A DNA stretch of 64,000 nt from a virus: the IMG/VR virus record IMGVR_UViG_3300033388_004609, positions 1 through 64,000 of that record, one strand, 5' to 3'. Each line of letters opens with the position of its first letter. The stretch's first letter is position 1. Positions 55,555-64,000 of the stretch are shown piece by piece. The notes under the pieces are model-generated. The model searched no databases. It was not told the DNA's origin and saw only the letters and a program-made list of their open reading frames with translations. Position numbers and translations under genes: made by a program.

Positions 55555-57204
55555 ATGAAAAAAACAGATCCAAAAACAATTGAAATTCCTCTCTATTTTC
55601 ACAATTACAAGCTCTTAGAAGATAAAAGATTCTTACTTAAAGGTTCAGCTATCTATTTTGTACAAGGACCTAATAGAGTAGGCAAAACAAGCTTTCTTAA
55701 AGCATTAGCAGCTATACAGGGAGCAAAAGAAACAACTAAAGAACCGGTAACACGTGGTAAAGAAGATGGTTATAATGAATTCGTAATACCAGGAGCAGAT
55801 GGTAAAATGTACGTTATTAAACACTCGTTTGACAATAAGAAAAATAAATTCATTGCTATAGATGAAGAAGGAAACAAAATAAGTAGTGTTACTGATATCA
55901 GAAAGATATTTAATTATACTCACTTTACTGTTGATGATTTTTTTAAGTTATCTACTACTGCAGAAGGACGTAGAAAACAAAAAGAAATTATATTACAACT
56001 TTTGACTGATAAGGAAAAAACAGAATATAGCGAACTTGACGATTTAGAAACTGTAAAATACAATGAAAGAACATCTATTAATAGAGATAAAGAAGTACAA
56101 GAAGCTACATTAAAAAACTCTTTAGTAACAGATGATGAATCAAAATCACTTGAAAAACTTGAAGTAACAGAAAAAGAAATTGCCAAATGTGGATTATACA
56201 AAGCAAAACTTCATGAACTGGATAAAGATATATCTTCCTCTGATGCAAGAATTAATAAATTACATGATATCATTCTTCAAATTAAGGAAAATCTAAAACA
56301 ACACGAGGATGAACTTGCTAACGAAGAAAAAACTTTATCTTATAATATGGCTTCTTTAAAAGAAATAGAATCCAAACTTAATATACAACTTATAATTGAT
56401 AATAAGGTTCAGGTTTTTGAGTTCGATGAAATGTATGATCAATTAAATAGTAGTAAAACTTCATTGCAAAATATCGCATATAAAAAAGAAAATTATGATA
56501 AAACTACTGAAAAACTAAAAGAGATTAATTCTAATTGGAGTGAACTCAATGAAAAAATTGACAGGATAAGAAACAGGAAATCTGAAATAATATCTAAATC
56601 TAACCTACCATTAGATAATATATCGTTTGAAGAAGGTTACCTCACAGTAGATGGATTCACGTTTACCGAAGACCAGGTATGTGAAAGTGATGGGATAATA
56701 CTCATAGCTAAAATAATGTCAGAAATTAACCCAGGTCCTATACAACTAATAGGAGATGCTTCAGTACTTGATTTTAACCGCTTAGAAGAACTTAATAAGA
56801 TAGCAGAAGATAAAGGGAAGGTCTTATTTGTTGATGAAGTTGTACGCGATCTTAAAGACATTAGAGTAGTTGGTTATGAAGATATTAAAAACGGGGTAAA
56901 ACAACTAAATACACACGTGGTACCACCAACTACCGAAAAGAAAGAAAATTCTGTTCCTAATAAGCAATCGAAACCAATAGAACCAACCCCTGCCCCTAAA
57001 CCAGAAAAAAACATTTCTGAAGAAAAGTCTGGGAATAGAAATTCTAGTGAAATATTCGAAAAAGCTAAAGAAAAGCACAGACAATCGTTAGGCGAAACTA
57101 TTAAAGAAACTACCGAATATATTAATGATAAAGAAGAAGAACGAAGTAAAGAAAAATCAGAAGAACAATCGGAAGAACAATCAGAGGAAACAGATTTATT
57201 TTAA
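55555..57204 (+). CDS. SMC/RecF-type ATPase of the recombination module
   Basis: 549 residues. Walker A GPNRVGKTS at 38-46, a long coiled-coil-like middle (about 170-350) and a Walker B-like LFVDEV near 425 after PIQLIGDA. This is the layout of an AAA_23/SbcC or RecF-like protein. The last 100 residues are low-complexity Glu/Ser/Lys (EKSEEQSEEQSEET). It precedes the OB-fold and nuclease genes and probably works with them in DNA repair or recombination. Confidence 0.7.
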   Translation: MKKTDPKTIEIPLYFHNYKLLEDKRFLLKGSAIYFVQGPNRVGKTSFLKALAAIQGAKETTKEPVTRGKEDGYNEFVIPGADGKMYVIKHSFDNKKNKFIAIDEEGNKISSVTDIRKIFNYTHFTVDDFFKLSTTAEGRRKQKEIILQLLTDKEKTEYSELDDLETVKYNERTSINRDKEVQEATLKNSLVTDDESKSLEKLEVTEKEIAKCGLYKAKLHELDKDISSSDARINKLHDIILQIKENLKQHEDELANEEKTLSYNMASLKEIESKLNIQLIIDNKVQVFEFDEMYDQLNSSKTSLQNIAYKKENYDKTTEKLKEINSNWSELNEKIDRIRNRKSEIISKSNLPLDNISFEEGYLTVDGFTFTEDQVCESDGIILIAKIMSEINPGPIQLIGDASVLDFNRLEELNKIAEDKGKVLFVDEVVRDLKDIRVVGYEDIKNGVKQLNTHVVPPTTEKKENSVPNKQSKPIEPTPAPKPEKNISEEKSGNRNSSEIFEKAKEKHRQSLGETIKETTEYINDKEEERSKEKSEEQSEEQSEETDLF

Positions 57205-57225
57205 TAATTTAATAAACATACAATT

Positions 57226-57858
57226 ATGAAAGGAACAATTGATAAAATTGAATTTAATAGAAAATTTGAAACAAACACCGGTAGAATAATCTTCTATTTT
57301 AATATTTGGATTACTGATGAAACAGGAAAAGAATTAAACGGACAATTCTCAACAGTTAAAGAGGATCAGGATAAGTTTATTATCGGCAAAGAATATGAAC
57401 TCACAATAGAAGTTAAATCTACTAAAAACGGAGAATATAATTTCTTTAATAAAGCAAAAACGGACAAGAATCCTAAGTCTCCGGTAAAAGGTAAAGCATG
57501 GAAAAGAGATGTGTCAGTAAGAAGGTCAATCATTGCTCAATCATCACTTGATTATGCCGTAGCTGCTCTTAATGCTATCGTTAATACTTGGCCAGAACTT
57601 GGAATACAAGATAAAATAACCAGCTTATCTCAAATTACTGGTATAGCTAATAATATGATGAAATGGGTAGCTATTAATTCAGGAGCCAATGAACAAATGG
57701 AAATTATTTGTCAATCATCATTAAAGAAAGCTGTTGCTGTTATTCCCATCAAAAGCTTAAATATTAAATCTACCGATGATATCCTTAAAGCAGCTGGAGA
57801 ATTTAAGAAAATTGCACTAGCTGGTGTTGAAAAATTAACTCCACTAATTCCGGAATAA
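57226..57858 (+). CDS. OB-fold-like protein of the recombination module
   Basis: 210 residues. The first 90 (MKGTIDKIEFNRKFETNTGRIIFYFNIWITDE...IGKEYELTIEVKSTKNGEYNFF) have the strand pattern of an OB-fold. The rest is helical. It overlaps the nuclease gene by one base (57858). Its place between the ATPase and a RecB-like nuclease suggests a DNA-binding partner. Not recognised by family name. Confidence 0.5.
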   Translation: MKGTIDKIEFNRKFETNTGRIIFYFNIWITDETGKELNGQFSTVKEDQDKFIIGKEYELTIEVKSTKNGEYNFFNKAKTDKNPKSPVKGKAWKRDVSVRRSIIAQSSLDYAVAALNAIVNTWPELGIQDKITSLSQITGIANNMMKWVAINSGANEQMEIICQSSLKKAVAVIPIKSLNIKSTDDILKAAGEFKKIALAGVEKLTPLIPE

Positions 57859-58772
57859 TGGATTTTATAAAACATCCAATCAGTCAATCATTAATAAAGA
57901 AAGTACTTTATAATGGTGAAGAAAGAGAGGTTTGTCCTTATCAATTATATAATGTTGACATTCTTCATAAATTTAAAAGAGAAACTTCATTACCTATGCA
58001 TTGTGGCAATTACTTTGAAACACAATGCATAGGTTCCAGTGCTGGTGGTAAAGCAACAAATGATTTACCTAGAAAACTTCTTAATAAAAATCAACAAACA
58101 GAAAATAGAGTACGCGAAAGAGAAGGGAAACCCTTACTTAAAGGGGAGAAAAGAAGTGATCAATTACGTATTGACGAACAAATATTAAGATTTAAGTCGT
58201 TATGTACAAAATATCAAATAATAGTAGCTAATAATAATGTTCAAATTCCTATTATTATACCATGGGAAAAAGATAAAAATATACTTCTTACCATGCAACT
58301 TGATATATTTCCTACTCCAATATTCTATAAAAAAGAATTACATATTGCAGTAATAGATCTTAAGCTTACTGGTGATCTTAATTCGTCCTATGGAGAATAC
58401 TGTTACGCTACTCCTGAACACTTAGACCTTATACAAGGGAAAATGTATCATTATGGAGTAAGACATATAGATCATGCTCTAAATCCCCATTTAAACAATG
58501 TACTATCTCCTGATGTTGAAGAAGTGATTAAACAAAGCTGTTTATTCTTTTTATGGATATTCAATTATAAGAAACCAACATTAGAAGATAAATTTATTGA
58601 AGTTGTTTGGGATAAAACAAAAGAAGCAGAACTACACGAGAGTATCCGAAAAACAATATCTATGCTTGAAATGTTTGAAGCACAAGCATGGCCATTAGTA
58701 CCATCATATAACCGATGTAAAAAATGTCCTATAAAAGAATGTGAAGGTAGAGAATATTATGAGGCAATATAA
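57858..58772 (+). CDS. PD-(D/E)XK nuclease (RecB/Cas4-like)
   Basis: 304 residues. The motif AVIDLKLTGDL (about 170-180) supplies the D-x-K of the PD-(D/E)XK site; a QGKMYHYG helix follows. The C-terminus has four Cys in NRCKKCPIKEC, with an earlier Cys in EVCPYQLY, a possible 4Fe-4S cluster as in Cas4 and AddB. Probably an exonuclease for recombination. Confidence 0.7.
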   Translation: MDFIKHPISQSLIKKVLYNGEEREVCPYQLYNVDILHKFKRETSLPMHCGNYFETQCIGSSAGGKATNDLPRKLLNKNQQTENRVREREGKPLLKGEKRSDQLRIDEQILRFKSLCTKYQIIVANNNVQIPIIIPWEKDKNILLTMQLDIFPTPIFYKKELHIAVIDLKLTGDLNSSYGEYCYATPEHLDLIQGKMYHYGVRHIDHALNPHLNNVLSPDVEEVIKQSCLFFLWIFNYKKPTLEDKFIEVVWDKTKEAELHESIRKTISMLEMFEAQAWPLVPSYNRCKKCPIKECEGREYYEAI

Positions 58773-58791
58773 TCAATAATAACAAAATATT

Positions 58792-59007
58792 ATGAAAAAA
58801 ACGATTGTAAATTATGACAAAGAAGAAAGTATAATCATAGATTGTACAATGATTAATGAAAAAGAACATAAGCAAGCAAGAGAAGAAATTGAAAAACTTG
58901 GTTTTTCTTTTGAAACTATTGATTCAGATTCTTTCCGTGCTATTTATACAGGTAACGGATTACCAATGATATTAAAAAGATTAGAGAATATTGGATACAC
59001 TTTTTAA
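58792..59007 (+). CDS. Small hypothetical protein (71 aa)
   Basis: 71 residues (MKKTIVNYDKEESIIIDCTMINEKEHKQ...). Beta-alpha-beta layout. Not recognised. Confidence 0.45.
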   Translation: MKKTIVNYDKEESIIIDCTMINEKEHKQAREEIEKLGFSFETIDSDSFRAIYTGNGLPMILKRLENIGYTF

Positions 59008-59046
59008 ATAATCATTTTTTGTAGCTAGAAATCTAAAAATATTTTT

Positions 59047-59265
59047 ATGATAAAAGATGTAGTTTATACAGAAGAAACAACTTATACCGGTCGTAATGGA
59101 CAGGGTAAACAAATAGGATTAGCATTTACTCATAATGGTAGTTGCTTATTATTAGAACCTATTAACTCAAAAAATAAGATTGCTAAATGTCAAATGAATA
59201 TTCCTTATGAGGATATGACTGAAGTAATTGAAATGTTACAAGAAGCTTATTTAATTCAAAAATAA
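59047..59265 (+). CDS. Small hypothetical protein (72 aa)
   Basis: 72 residues with a strand-rich centre (GLAFTHNGSCLLLEPINSKN) and a C-terminal helix. Not recognised. Confidence 0.45.
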   Translation: MIKDVVYTEETTYTGRNGQGKQIGLAFTHNGSCLLLEPINSKNKIAKCQMNIPYEDMTEVIEMLQEAYLIQK

Positions 59266-59275
59266 ATAAATTATT

Positions 59276-60178
59276 ATGGAAAACAGAAAATTAAATTTCA
59301 AAGACAACAAAGTAGAACATCTAACACTTGAAGAACTAAAAAGTACAGTAAGCGAAAAGAGAACAACTGGTTATCCTATACATGGAATACAACATTATGA
59401 ACTCCTTGATGCAATACAGAACAGATTGGATGTATCAGGACTTGAGTATAACCTAGCACCAATATCTGTAGTTAGTGGTGGAGAAAGAAAAAGTCCCGGT
59501 GTAACAGTGTTTGATGAACTGGTAGAGAAACATGGAGAAGGATCATTACAATCTCACTTACTCCGAAGGCTCATAACAATGTTTTTAATCACTTCTAACA
59601 ACACGGAAGAGTATAACTATGGATTAGCTGTAGCTTTCCATCAAAGTGGCATACAGGTCGCCTATGGACCTAATATACGTACTTGTGATAACATGTGTAT
59701 CCTTAATGCAGAATCAATGATGGCTACATATGGCCCAGGTAAAATGAAACATGAAAAAATGCTTGAAGTAGTTGGTGAATGGTTAACAAATTTTGAAATA
59801 CATAGAGAAAGGGATATTAAAATTCTTGAGAGAATGAAAGAAATCCAATGTACATATCGCGATGTTGCAGAATTAACTGGTCATTTAATGTTCATGAGAG
59901 TAGGATCAGCATCAAAAGAAATTGAATCAACAATCCATCAACCTCTTAACCAAGGTCAAATAACAGTATTCACAGAGAAATATTTGAAATATTATCAAGA
60001 AAAGAAAGCAATTTCCGATGAAGAAACAGAAATTACTTTATATGAATTGTTCAATCTTGCAACAGAAATGCACAAAGCCGGTAGAACAGATTTACCTTTA
60101 ATTATACAATCTAATTATGCTCTCGGTAAGTTTCTTATTGAAAAATACAGACTTGCCGAAAAACAAGTTACTGATTAG
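59276..60178 (+). CDS. DUF932/plasmid-phage-like protein, tentative
   Basis: 300 residues. The middle (NYGLAVAFHQSGIQVAYGPNIRTCDNMCIL) and the end (LYELFNLATEMHKAGR...QSNYALGKFLIEKY) have the general pattern of DUF932-type proteins of phages and plasmids. Cys residues in TCDNMC may bind a metal. The reading is tentative. Followed at once by a terminator. Confidence 0.45.
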   Translation: MENRKLNFKDNKVEHLTLEELKSTVSEKRTTGYPIHGIQHYELLDAIQNRLDVSGLEYNLAPISVVSGGERKSPGVTVFDELVEKHGEGSLQSHLLRRLITMFLITSNNTEEYNYGLAVAFHQSGIQVAYGPNIRTCDNMCILNAESMMATYGPGKMKHEKMLEVVGEWLTNFEIHRERDIKILERMKEIQCTYRDVAELTGHLMFMRVGSASKEIESTIHQPLNQGQITVFTEKYLKYYQEKKAISDEETEITLYELFNLATEMHKAGRTDLPLIIQSNYALGKFLIEKYRLAEKQVTD

Positions 60179-60200
60179 TTAGTTGTTTTTTTCAGTTTAT

Positions 60201-60235
60201 GAGGGGTTTCTTGAAAAGGAAACTCCTCTTTTTTT
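60201..60235 (+). terminator. Intrinsic terminator
   Basis: GAGGGGTTTC pairs with GAAACTCCTC (one G-U), loop TTGAAAAG, then T7. It ends the transcript coming from the recombination module. Confidence 0.85.
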
Positions 60236-60254
60236 AACTAATAAACAAAATAAA

Positions 60255-60530
60255 ATGAATATATATAGAACATTAGACAAGAAAGAAACGAAAGAGTTTC
60301 AACAGTGGGCTAAGGAAAATTATGTACCAGGCACAACAATAAGTCCTGTATGGCACCCTGTTATTAAAGAAGAATGTAAAAAAATGAACACTAAAGAATA
60401 TCTTATAGATAAATATAAAGGAGAATTTGATGTAGAAATAATATTAGATTCAAATCCTGCATCACGTAACCAAGTAGAAAGCTTTGCTCAACAAGAAGTA
60501 GAGGAACAACCCGAAAAACAATTATTTTAA
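60255..60530 (+). CDS. Hypothetical protein (91 aa)
   Basis: Started at the ATG at 60255, since an upstream in-frame start (60183) would place the frame through the terminator stem. Product MNIYRTLDKKETKEFQQWAKENYVPG... has a helical start and an acidic C-terminal tail ending EEQPEKQLF. Not recognised. Confidence 0.5.
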   Translation: MNIYRTLDKKETKEFQQWAKENYVPGTTISPVWHPVIKEECKKMNTKEYLIDKYKGEFDVEIILDSNPASRNQVESFAQQEVEEQPEKQLF

Positions 60531-60532
60531 TT

Positions 60533-61396
60533 ATGGACAAATTTAACAGAACTTGGATTAAAGAAAATGCCTTAGAAGAAATACAACACTATGAAGCAGG
60601 TGTATTGACTTTAAGAGGACTGCATTACCGTCTTGTTGCCCGGGGAATGACTAATACATTACTTCATTACAAAAGGGTTGTTGCTGCTTTAATTGAAGCA
60701 AGGTGGGACAGAGAAGTATCGTTTGATACATTTTCGGATCACGATAGACAGATGTTGGGGGAAACAAGGCATGAAGAAGTTTTTTTAACTGCCGAGATCA
60801 GAAAAGCAAAAAGAGAAATAAAACTTTGGATGAATGTGTATAATAGAAATAGATGGGAACACCAAGAATATTATCCAGAAGTATTTATTGAGAAAAAAGC
60901 ATTGCAGGGAGTGTTTCAACCTATCTGTAGAAGGTATGGAGTATCACTTGGAGCATGCAAGGGATATCCTTCATTAACTTTTATTTATGATGCTTACATA
61001 AGGTTTCAAGAAGCTGAAAATACTCACAAACCACTAATCTTATATTTCGGTGATTATGATCCGTCCGGAGAAGATATTCCACGAAGTATTGAAGAAAACC
61101 TCTCAAGGATGGGAGTCGCTGTTGAAGTAAGAAGAATTGCACTGATGAAAAATCAAGTAGTTGAAATGAATTTACCTCCGGCACCTGTTAAAAGGGGAGA
61201 CTCACGTTCTGCAAAATGGAATGGATTAGGGCAGGTTGAGTTAGATGCAATAGAACCGAATACTTTACAAACCATGTGTAAAAATGCTATTGAATCTGTA
61301 TTTGATTATAATGTTTATAATAAATTGATTAAAAAACAAGAAGAAGAAACAGAAGTTTACAAATATGAATTAAAAGAATATATAAAGAGCTTGTAA
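60533..61396 (+). CDS. TOPRIM-domain protein (Spo11/Topo VIA-like)
   Basis: 287 residues. LILYFGDYDPSGEDIPRSIEENL (about 163-185) is the DxD segment of a TOPRIM domain as in topoisomerase VI A/Spo11 and related phage/plasmid proteins; a further QVELDAIEP follows. The N-terminal half is helical (HYEAGVLTLRGLHYRLVARGM). A role in DNA topology, primase-like synthesis or cleavage is possible. The partner Topo VIB subunit is not seen. Confidence 0.65.
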   Translation: MDKFNRTWIKENALEEIQHYEAGVLTLRGLHYRLVARGMTNTLLHYKRVVAALIEARWDREVSFDTFSDHDRQMLGETRHEEVFLTAEIRKAKREIKLWMNVYNRNRWEHQEYYPEVFIEKKALQGVFQPICRRYGVSLGACKGYPSLTFIYDAYIRFQEAENTHKPLILYFGDYDPSGEDIPRSIEENLSRMGVAVEVRRIALMKNQVVEMNLPPAPVKRGDSRSAKWNGLGQVELDAIEPNTLQTMCKNAIESVFDYNVYNKLIKKQEEETEVYKYELKEYIKSL

Positions 61397-61416
61397 TCAT
61401 ATAAATAACAACTAAA

Positions 61417-61626
61417 ATGAAACTAAATTTTAATGAATGTAAAACAATGATGACTTTACATAACTTCGAAGGAAACATTGCTATGTGTGGTGGTAAGGTG
61501 ATTACTAAGGAACTTAACACTATTGAGAACACAGGATCTGTTACATTTGAAGTAGACAATGTAAAAGAATTCAAAGAAAAATTCAAATTAACAAATGCTT
61601 ATAAATTTTTAAGCCAAGAATTATGA
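61417..61626 (+). CDS. Small hypothetical protein (69 aa)
   Basis: 69 residues, beta-rich with KLNFNECKTMMTL... Not recognised. Its 3' end is 22 bases before the next gene. Confidence 0.45.
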   Translation: MKLNFNECKTMMTLHNFEGNIAMCGGKVITKELNTIENTGSVTFEVDNVKEFKEKFKLTNAYKFLSQEL

Positions 61627-61648
61627 AAATCTATAAGTTTTAAATGAT

Positions 61649-61945
61649 ATGGATATAGAAGAAAAAGCACTTGAATGTATTGCGGCAAAAATGTCAGCCG
61701 ATCATATACTATCACTTGATGGGGTCTATGATATTATAGAAATGTCATTGCATAATGAAATAATGGAATTACTAGAAGAATACAAAAATGCTCCAGATAA
61801 AGTAGACTATACTAAAGAAGTAAAGCACTCATTAGTACCCACTAAAATAAATAATGCAAAAATCGGAAATATAAAATATTCATGGAAATCCCCAACAAAA
61901 AAAGACAAATGGTGTGGATGGATTAAAACTGGATTCATAACATGA
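61649..61945 (+). CDS. Hypothetical protein (98 aa)
   Basis: 98 residues, acidic helical first half (DIEEKALECIAAKMSADHIL) and basic beta-like second half (KIGNIKYSWKSPTKKD). The end overlaps the next gene by four bases. Not recognised. Confidence 0.45.
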   Translation: MDIEEKALECIAAKMSADHILSLDGVYDIIEMSLHNEIMELLEEYKNAPDKVDYTKEVKHSLVPTKINNAKIGNIKYSWKSPTKKDKWCGWIKTGFIT

Positions 61946-62208
61946 AATGTTTAAGTTTGTTCCCTTTCAGTAATATAATTATTGCTGAAAACATGGATGT
62001 ATATGAAGTATATGTAGAAAACAATCAAGTGTTTTTGCACTTTCCAGATGTTAATGAATCTTATGAAGAATATCTTGTAAGAAAATTACCGATGAAAGCA
62101 AATATTAATTGGGATAAAACCTATGGTGACGATGGAAATAATAATTGGTTTTGTGACTATTTACCATGGATTGATGGAGAGAATGGAAAATTAATTTGGA
62201 ATTATTAA
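61942..62208 (+). CDS. Hypothetical protein (88 aa)
   Basis: 88 residues, Asn/Asp-rich beta layout with GDDGNNNWFCDY. Not recognised. Coupled with the previous gene by overlap. Confidence 0.45.
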   Translation: MKCLSLFPFSNIIIAENMDVYEVYVENNQVFLHFPDVNESYEEYLVRKLPMKANINWDKTYGDDGNNNWFCDYLPWIDGENGKLIWNY

Positions 62209-62224
62209 TTAATCTATATATATC

Positions 62225-62413
62225 ATGAAAACATTTACAGTTTATGCAAACATTAAGATTAAACTAAAAGCCGAACACAGAAGCGAGGTTAGTAATATTC
62301 TTGAAAACATGGATTATTCATTTACAGACCCACGAATAGATATACCCACAGATGAAATAGAAATGGATACTGAAATTTGGTTATGGATTGATGAAAACGG
62401 AGAACCTTATTAA
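62225..62413 (+). CDS. Small acidic protein (62 aa)
   Basis: 62 residues: a basic first third and acidic rest (TDEIEMDTEIWLWIDENGE). Not recognised. Confidence 0.45.
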   Translation: MKTFTVYANIKIKLKAEHRSEVSNILENMDYSFTDPRIDIPTDEIEMDTEIWLWIDENGEPY

Positions 62414-62444
62414 AAGTATTTAAACCACTTAATACTTACATATT

Positions 62445-62633
62445 ATGGAACATCTTTGTATTTGTAATAATTGCGGAAACATACTGTTTGATGAAAACCC
62501 ACAAGTAGGTGCAAAATTACACCCAATAAAAGGAAACGAACTTCATATGAAGCAAATAAAGGACGAAGTGACTGGAGAATATTTCTGGGCTTGTCCTATA
62601 TGTGAAACAGATAATTTTTTAATGGATATTTAA
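62445..62633 (+). CDS. Small zinc-ribbon protein (62 aa)
   Basis: 62 residues. CICNNCGNILF and WACPICETDNF give two Cys pairs of a zinc ribbon. Small phage zinc ribbons often bind nucleic acid or RNA polymerase; no specific family. Confidence 0.6.
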   Translation: MEHLCICNNCGNILFDENPQVGAKLHPIKGNELHMKQIKDEVTGEYFWACPICETDNFLMDI

Positions 62634-62699
62634 TAAAAAAATGCAAATAAAATATATGAAAAAGTAATTTTATTTATAAACTTTAATATTTAATATATT

Positions 62700-62975
62700 A
62701 TGAAAGAAAAAATATTTAAACAATTAGATGAAATAGATCAAACTATTTCTGAATTAAAACATTTAATAAATCAATCAAATTTTCGTATTCCAACAATTTA
62801 TTTAACAATTTATAAAGGAGTTATTGTCGAAGTACATGCAACCGAAAAAATTCTATTATCTATCCAGAATAGAGACAACTTGGAAAAAGTTGATAAAGAT
62901 GATGTTACTGTTTGGGAACATATGATTGAGCAAGGTCTTAATTCAGGTGAACTTGTAAAAATTGATACACCATGA
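62700..62975 (+). CDS. Small helical protein (91 aa)
   Basis: 91 residues, helical coiled-coil-like beginning (IFKQLDEIDQTISELKHLIN). Overlaps the RadC-like start by four bases. Not recognised. Confidence 0.45.
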   Translation: MKEKIFKQLDEIDQTISELKHLINQSNFRIPTIYLTIYKGVIVEVHATEKILLSIQNRDNLEKVDKDDVTVWEHMIEQGLNSGELVKIDTP

Positions 62976-63460
62976 ATAAAAAGGAAATGCTTAAACAAGC
63001 TAGAGATTGTTCCGTCATGTCTGTAGCTGATGTAGAATTACAGTATACGAAACGAGAAGTTACAACGAAGTTGTTAAAAATTAGCAATTCACAAAACGTT
63101 CATAAATTCTTTATGGATAATTATTATAATTCATCTTCTATGTTAGTAAAAGAGTTCTTTTTTATAATACTTTTGAATAGAAGTAATAAAGTAGTTTCGG
63201 TGAATAAAATATCAGAAGGTGGTATCAATGGTACCGTAGTGGATATAAGACTTATTGTTTCAGCAGCGTTAATAAATTTATCTTCCAGTGTGATTGCAGT
63301 ACATAACCATCCGTCAGGTAATAAGCATCCAAGTAAAAGTGACAAAGTAATAACGGATAAAATAAATAAAGCTCTTACATTAATAGATGTTAAATTATTA
63401 GATCATTTAATTGTAACAGAAGATTCTTACTATTCTATGGCAGACGAAGGAGACATTTAA
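62972..63460 (+). CDS. RadC-like JAB domain protein
   Basis: 162 residues. HNHPSGNKHPSKSD (111-124) is the JAMM/MPN+ motif HxHPSGxxxPSxxD typical of the RadC family, with Glu61 as the fourth site. The N-terminal HhH part of full-length RadC is absent or reduced. Family members are linked to mobile DNA and anti-restriction or repair; the biochemical role in phages is unsettled. Confidence 0.85.
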   Translation: MNKKEMLKQARDCSVMSVADVELQYTKREVTTKLLKISNSQNVHKFFMDNYYNSSSMLVKEFFFIILLNRSNKVVSVNKISEGGINGTVVDIRLIVSAALINLSSSVIAVHNHPSGNKHPSKSDKVITDKINKALTLIDVKLLDHLIVTEDSYYSMADEGDI

Positions 63461-63471
63461 AATAAATTATT

Positions 63472-63654
63472 ATGATAAACAATTATATACCAGAAGATCT
63501 TCTATGTGTAAAATGTAATGAACAACTAGAAGAAACAGATGAAGGAGAATTTCACAATATGACATGGAGTACATATGTATGCCCAAAATGCGGAGAAATA
63601 TATTCTGATGAACCAGATTATGATGTAATAACAGGTGGAATAGATGATTATTAA
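63472..63654 (+). CDS. Small zinc-ribbon protein (60 aa)
   Basis: 60 residues. LCVKCNEQL and YVCPKCGEIY give two CxxC pairs. Acidic between and after them. Probably a zinc-bound fold. Confidence 0.6.
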   Translation: MINNYIPEDLLCVKCNEQLEETDEGEFHNMTWSTYVCPKCGEIYSDEPDYDVITGGIDDY

Positions 63655-63671
63655 TTAAAAACTTAAATAAA

Positions 63672-63989
63672 ATGAAAATCAAGTTTAAACAGTGGGAATG
63701 TAATGTATTTCCTACTTATTATAGTACTGGTTCTAAAATAAAAAGAAAAGCAATCGTATTAAAAGACGACGAAGGTGTTGTAACTACTGCAACAGTTAAT
63801 ATGCCTGGATATCCATGTGATGATGATCAAATATATGTAAAAAACTATTCAGAAAATGAAGGTATGTTGCAAGCTCTTATTGATCATGAGTTAGTATTAG
63901 TAGAACCGGTTAATGAATTAAAAGCTGGTTTTGTAACAATACCATTGATGACACTTACAACTAAAGCAATGAAATTATGGCAAGATTAA
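63672..63989 (+). CDS. Hypothetical protein (105 aa)
   Basis: 105 residues, beta-rich in its first half (KFKQWECNVFPTYYSTGSKI) and ending in a short helix. Last complete gene of the window. Not recognised. Confidence 0.45.
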   Translation: MKIKFKQWECNVFPTYYSTGSKIKRKAIVLKDDEGVVTTATVNMPGYPCDDDQIYVKNYSENEGMLQALIDHELVLVEPVNELKAGFVTIPLMTLTTKAMKLWQD

Positions 63990-64000
63990 CTAAATTTGAA

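Noticed and set aside
1-64000. Recoded stop codons as in some crAss-like phages (TAG to Gln, TGA to Trp).
   Set aside because: All three stops end genes normally (for example TAG at 43606-43608 and TGA at several overlaps), and long genes have no internal in-frame TAG or TGA.
1-64000. CRISPR array, insertion sequence or transposase.
   Set aside because: No regularly spaced direct repeats and no transposase-like reading frame; the only mobile elements seen are the terL intein and free HNH proteins.

Overview
The window is a stretch of a large, AT-rich tailed-phage genome from a Bacteroidetes host. Three things support this host. Every promoter I can see follows the Bacteroidetes pattern TTTG-N18/20-TAnnTTTG rather than -35/-10. 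Many start codons follow A/T-rich leaders with little Shine-Dalgarno. Exported proteins carry the short ...GFGQ or ...SC signal ends common in that phylum. No integrase, ribosomal or metabolic housekeeping gene is present. The genetic code looks standard, with TAA, TAG and TGA all used as stops. The order terminase-portal-scaffold-capsid followed by several related connector-like proteins resembles crAss-like phages, but I cannot confirm that relationship without searches.

The minus-strand arm (1-42.05 kb) is read right to left. At 35-42 kb lie small regulatory and hypothetical genes: Rha/KilAC, HTH, ASCH, an HExxH peptidase and a Tat-exported protein. At 29.4-34.6 kb is an island of six surface-chemistry genes: two radical SAM enzymes, a nucleotide-sugar epimerase, a GT11 fucosyltransferase-like gene with a 16-base A tract, a methyltransferase and a GT25 glycosyltransferase. 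At 28.4-29.4 kb are an SSB-like protein and a GroES-like co-chaperonin, followed by a probable free-standing small RNA at 28.28-28.39 kb with its own promoter and terminator. From 28.2 kb leftward comes the virion block: DNA-binding/small terminase candidates, TerL with a 384-residue homing intein, portal, scaffold, major capsid protein, three related connector-like proteins, further structural proteins, a 969-residue Thr-rich collagen-like fibre, a rearranged lectin-like DUF1566 protein, a triple-glycosyltransferase fusion, repeat proteins, two secreted proteins, the lysis genes, and at the left edge a partial structural gene.

The strand-switch region (42.05-44.2 kb) holds divergent promoters, a leader ORF with terminator, six tRNAs, an unusual C-rich tract, the first plus-strand gene and a 620-bp low-coding gap. 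Five copies of one inverted repeat (ACAAAYT-N11-AGTTTGT-like) are scattered from 37.2 to 43.75 kb beside these promoters, which suggests a shared regulator.

The plus-strand arm (43.2-64 kb) is a densely packed early/replication arm: many small proteins, a phage tmRNA, a DnaA domain-IV-only protein, HNH proteins, a DnaB-type helicase, YopX and DUF551-like proteins, a recombination module (SMC/RecF-type ATPase, OB-fold-like protein, PD-(D/E)XK nuclease), a TOPRIM protein and a RadC-like JAB protein.

The most intriguing possibility is that the phage glycosylates its own virion. Glycosyltransferases sit directly downstream of a fibre made of Gly-Pro-Thr repeats, the kind of Thr-rich collagen known to be O-glycosylated elsewhere. 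A further island of sugar enzymes contains a slippage-prone homopolymer.
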